Source of the DNA: Paralithodes platypus
Taxonomy: Eukaryota; Arthropoda; Malacostraca; Decapoda; Lithodidae
Length of the DNA: 64,000 nt
NCBI GenBank assembly: GCA_032716605.1
Contig: CM064480.1
Location: forward strand, 24,329,651-24,393,650
Direction: 5' to 3'
Shown here piece by piece: positions 61,480 to 64,000 of the stretch (the first letter of the stretch is position 1; every line of letters begins with the position of its first letter). The translations under genes and the position numbers were made by a program. The notes under the pieces are model-generated. The model saw nothing but the letters and a program-made list of their open reading frames with translations. It was not told where the DNA came from and searched no databases.

Positions 61480-62345
61480 TACCCGGTAACTGGCTTCCCG
61501 GCCGGATCTTGTTATGGCATTATGCTTGTTGTTATGATACAACCCGGGAATATTGGTACCCGGGTCTGTCCTGGTAATAAATTGATGGTACCCGGCCGGG
61601 TTTATCTTTGTATTTGTTGTGGATTATAATACCGCCCGGTATTATAGTGCCCGGGTAGCTGGCCATAGTCTACAAGTACCCGGGCTTGACTTTATACTTT
61701 ATATGGTAATGTTATACCACCCGGGAATCTTGGTGCCCGGGTTTGTCATAGCTTTAACCGGCCGGGTAGCAGCCTCCAGAGTAACCTGCTATAGCCTTTA
61801 TAGTATCACCCGGGAATACTGGTACTGTACCCGGGTCTGTCATAGTCTTGACAGTTTGTCAGAGTACCCGGCAAAAGTCTGCTGGTACCCGGCCGGGCTT
61901 GTGTTTATATTTGTATTGGGTTATAATACTACCCGGGAATATTAGTGCTCCTCATAAATCTTAACCTAAACAGAGCAAAATAACAAGAGAACCCTTACAT
62001 GACATGGTCACTGTTGGTCCAGCTGATCTGTGTAAACATTCAAGGTTGAGTATGAAAACGCATACTAGTAAACGTATGAAACGCACTTAAACATCACAAG
62101 TCTTAACAGTTGCCCGGGTAACTGGCCACAGCCTACATGTACCCGGGCCTGACTTTATATTTGTTATGGTATTACCGGTAATAGCCTGTTGGTACCCGGC
62201 CGGGTTTGACTTTATATTTGTTATGTTATTGTAATACCGCCCGGGAATATTGGTGCCCGGGTTTGTCATAGATTTAACAGTCGGCCGGGAAAACTGGCGA
62301 TAGCCTACATGTACCCGGGCCTGATTTTATACTTGTATGGTATTA
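61480..62345 (+). repeat. CCCGGG/CCGGCCGG-rich repeat array
   Basis: About fourteen CCCGGG sites and several CCGGCCGGG palindromes in ~860 bp of otherwise AT-rich DNA. Recurrent blocks: TACCCGGGC.TGA.TTTATA, ATAC..CCCGGGAAT.TTGGTGCCCGGGT and AGCCTACATGTACCCGGGCC. The order varies, so it is a shuffled satellite-like array. Confidence 0.7.
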
Positions 62346-62354
62346 TAATACCAG

Positions 62355-62877
62355 GTGTGGGCTCCATATATGGTAAAGGATATAGAAGCAGTGGAGAAAG
62401 TGCAGAGGAGAGCTAGCAAGCTGGTACCAACGTTGAAGAACGCGGGCTATGAGCAGAGGTTGAGGACACTGGCATATCGGAGAAAGAGAGGGGATATGAT
62501 AGAGACTTTTAAGATAGTGTCAGGAAAGTACGATGAGGATGTGTGTGAGGGTATCTTCTTGATGCGGGAGGGAACAAGAACGTGAGGACACTAAGAAAAT
62601 TTACAAAGAAAGAAATAGGCTTGAGAAGGCAAAGAACTCATTTTGTGATAGAGTGGTAAATGAGTGGAACGCACTGTCCCAGTATGTAGTCGATTCCGAA
62701 TCAATAAGGGAGTTTGAGAGTAATCTTGATAAAGCATGGGGAAGACAAGATTTGAAGTTTGATTATAAAACAAAAATACAGAATAGTAAAAATGTTGCGT
62801 CTGCTACCACCGCCGCCAACACCGTGAACGACCGCAGCAGTGCAAGTACTGGTACTGAGCTGGATACACAGGCCTAG
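62355..62877 (+). pseudogene. CR1-like LINE C-terminal fragment
   Basis: WAPYMVKDIEAVEKVQRRASKLVPTL is the thumb block, then TLAYRRKRGDMIETFKIVSG. After a stop at 62582 and a frame change comes VNEWNALSQYVVDSESIREFE, which corresponds to the WNALP end of CR1 elements. The C-terminus runs to TAG 62875-62877. 5' truncated directly after the CCCGGG array. Confidence 0.8.
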
Positions 62878-62920
62878 TTTGCCTTTTTCCAGAGGATCTA
62901 CTGTAAGAAACTGTAAGAAT

Positions 62921-63170
62921 AATATCCCCGCCCATCTGGGTACCCGGGACTGTCTCCATACCCGGCAGTCCTGGTACCCAGGCCTTATTGAGATAAGGTC
63001 TAGGGTACCCTGGGACTTGAGAATTCTCAAATACTTGTATAGTATTATAATATCCCCGCCCATCTGGGTACCCGGGACTGTCTCCATACCCGGCAGTCCT
63101 GGTACCCGGGCCTTATTGAGATAAGGTCTAGGGTACCCGGGGACTTGAGAATTCGACTTGAGAATTCTCA
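62921..63170 (+). repeat. 128-bp tandem duplication
   Basis: AATATCCCCGCCCATCTGGG starts at 62921 and 63049. Both units run through CCCGGGACTGTCTCCATACC and end in GAGAATTCTCAA. The second unit has an extra CGACTTGAGAATT. Confidence 0.85.
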
Positions 63171-64000
63171 ACACGCCATATTTTGCACTCGTAAGGGTAG
63201 GCCTACTCGGGCACGAGTGATAATGGCGATTATTATGTAACTTTGTACATGTTTCTTACATCGTTCCGTGATTGTAAGTCAGTGAGATATATTCAATCAA
63301 GATATTATTTGGGTACTCATTGATACTTTACTTGATACCCTTGAAAATAATAACATACGAGTGCCTAAATAAGCCGTCCAATATAGGCTATTATTAGAAT
63401 GTTGTAATTGAATTTAGCATCACAATATAAAACCATCAGCTGTAAGTATTTGATGGTTCTCACTGAAAATAATGCACTACAAAATGTCTTGAAGGCAAAT
63501 ATATGTGATGAGGCACTCTTGATTGATTAATGTAAAAGCAATATGTATATATTCATCTTCACATAGAACACTTGGGAGTTAATACTGAAGGTATTGTGGT
63601 TGATATGGTGTGAAGCATTGAATGAAAATAGGTCAAAAACATTTTCGAAATTAGGATTTGGGAATTAGTTTTTAATACAAATTTAACAATGGTAAGACAA
63701 GTAACCCCTGGCCAGCACACAACCTTGGGGGGTAGGCTACATGTAAGGAATTAAAGAGCTATGAATTTGACACTAATATAAAATTCAACACTTAAGGGAA
63801 TTAATATCAAGCTACAATGTTAAAACACCCTTTCACAGAAAAAACGAGACACTGCAGCTAATGAGCCGAGGCTCGTATGATAGAAAAAACAAGAAACAAA
63901 AAACACCAAGTAAAAAAAAAAAGCGAAAGTGGCATCCTTGAAAAACACGATCGTAGACCAGCCAAGAACTGAGTCCTTACTTATGCAGGTTTACAAGTGA
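63171..64000. other. Unassigned AT-rich DNA to the window end
   Basis: No frame of coding character and no known element recognised. Confidence 0.5.

Noticed and set aside
1..64000. CRISPR array, bacterial operons or phage
   Set aside because: No regularly spaced repeats with unique spacers, no bacterial-type gene order; all recognisable coding sequence is from eukaryotic retroelements.

Overview
This is an animal nuclear window made almost entirely of mobile DNA; no host gene could be recognised. The mixture of DIRS, Penelope-like, CR1-like, PHD/2A-bearing non-LTR and Ty3/gypsy elements, the many TAGGCCTA-type palindromes and the long (GA)n, (AAT)n and (TA)n tracts fit an aquatic invertebrate, most likely a decapod crustacean. 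That taxon is an inference; nothing in the window proves it.

Layout. 1-635: tail of a CR1-like LINE and a Penelope-like fragment. 636-10350: a nested stack, in which a 372-bp perfect foldback MITE is split by a complete 9.0-kb DIRS-type tyrosine-recombinase retrotransposon (819-9834) and by a second foldback element in a TTAA site (9840-10162). 10351-10473: the other half of the Penelope-like fragment. 10815-15680 (minus): a non-LTR retrotransposon whose first ORF carries a 2A-like peptide and a PHD finger before an APE endonuclease; another LINE fragment is inserted in its endonuclease. 16450-19880 (plus): tandemly duplicated decayed LINE copies with a ~175-bp leader repeat. 19900-26830: a field of about ten related MITE copies in TAGGCCTA-rich DNA, with a 1.5-kb TIR element of ACTCGTGTT subrepeats inserted in one copy. 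27639-30354: a non-autonomous LTR element with 398-bp LTRs and TATAT target duplications; each LTR contains a tRNA-like Pol III promoter. 30355-34140: AT-rich and repeat DNA. 34140-36260 (minus): a decayed CR1-like LINE. 37230-37430: a second Penelope-like fragment. 37841-60904 (minus): a tandem dimer of a Ty3/gypsy element (LTR-internal-LTR-internal-LTR) with 3.15-kb LTRs and a single pair of CCGGA target duplications. 60905-64000: satellite-like CCCGGG-rich repeats, another CR1-like tail and unassigned AT-rich DNA.

How the genes work together. The DIRS element has an intact RT/RNase H frame and an intact tyrosine recombinase frame. Its internal complementary region is the exact complement of the joined left and right ends, as expected for replication through a circle. 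Its gag is broken. In the gypsy element gag and pol overlap in a -1 relation. Pol has protease, RT, RNase H, integrase and a long Pro-rich C-terminal extension that runs into the LTR. Both pol copies share an in-frame TGA in the RNase H region, and the left copy has further frameshifts. The small LTR element at 27.6-30.4 kb shares the gypsy primer-binding and leader sequence, so it may be a derivative that borrows a gypsy machinery.
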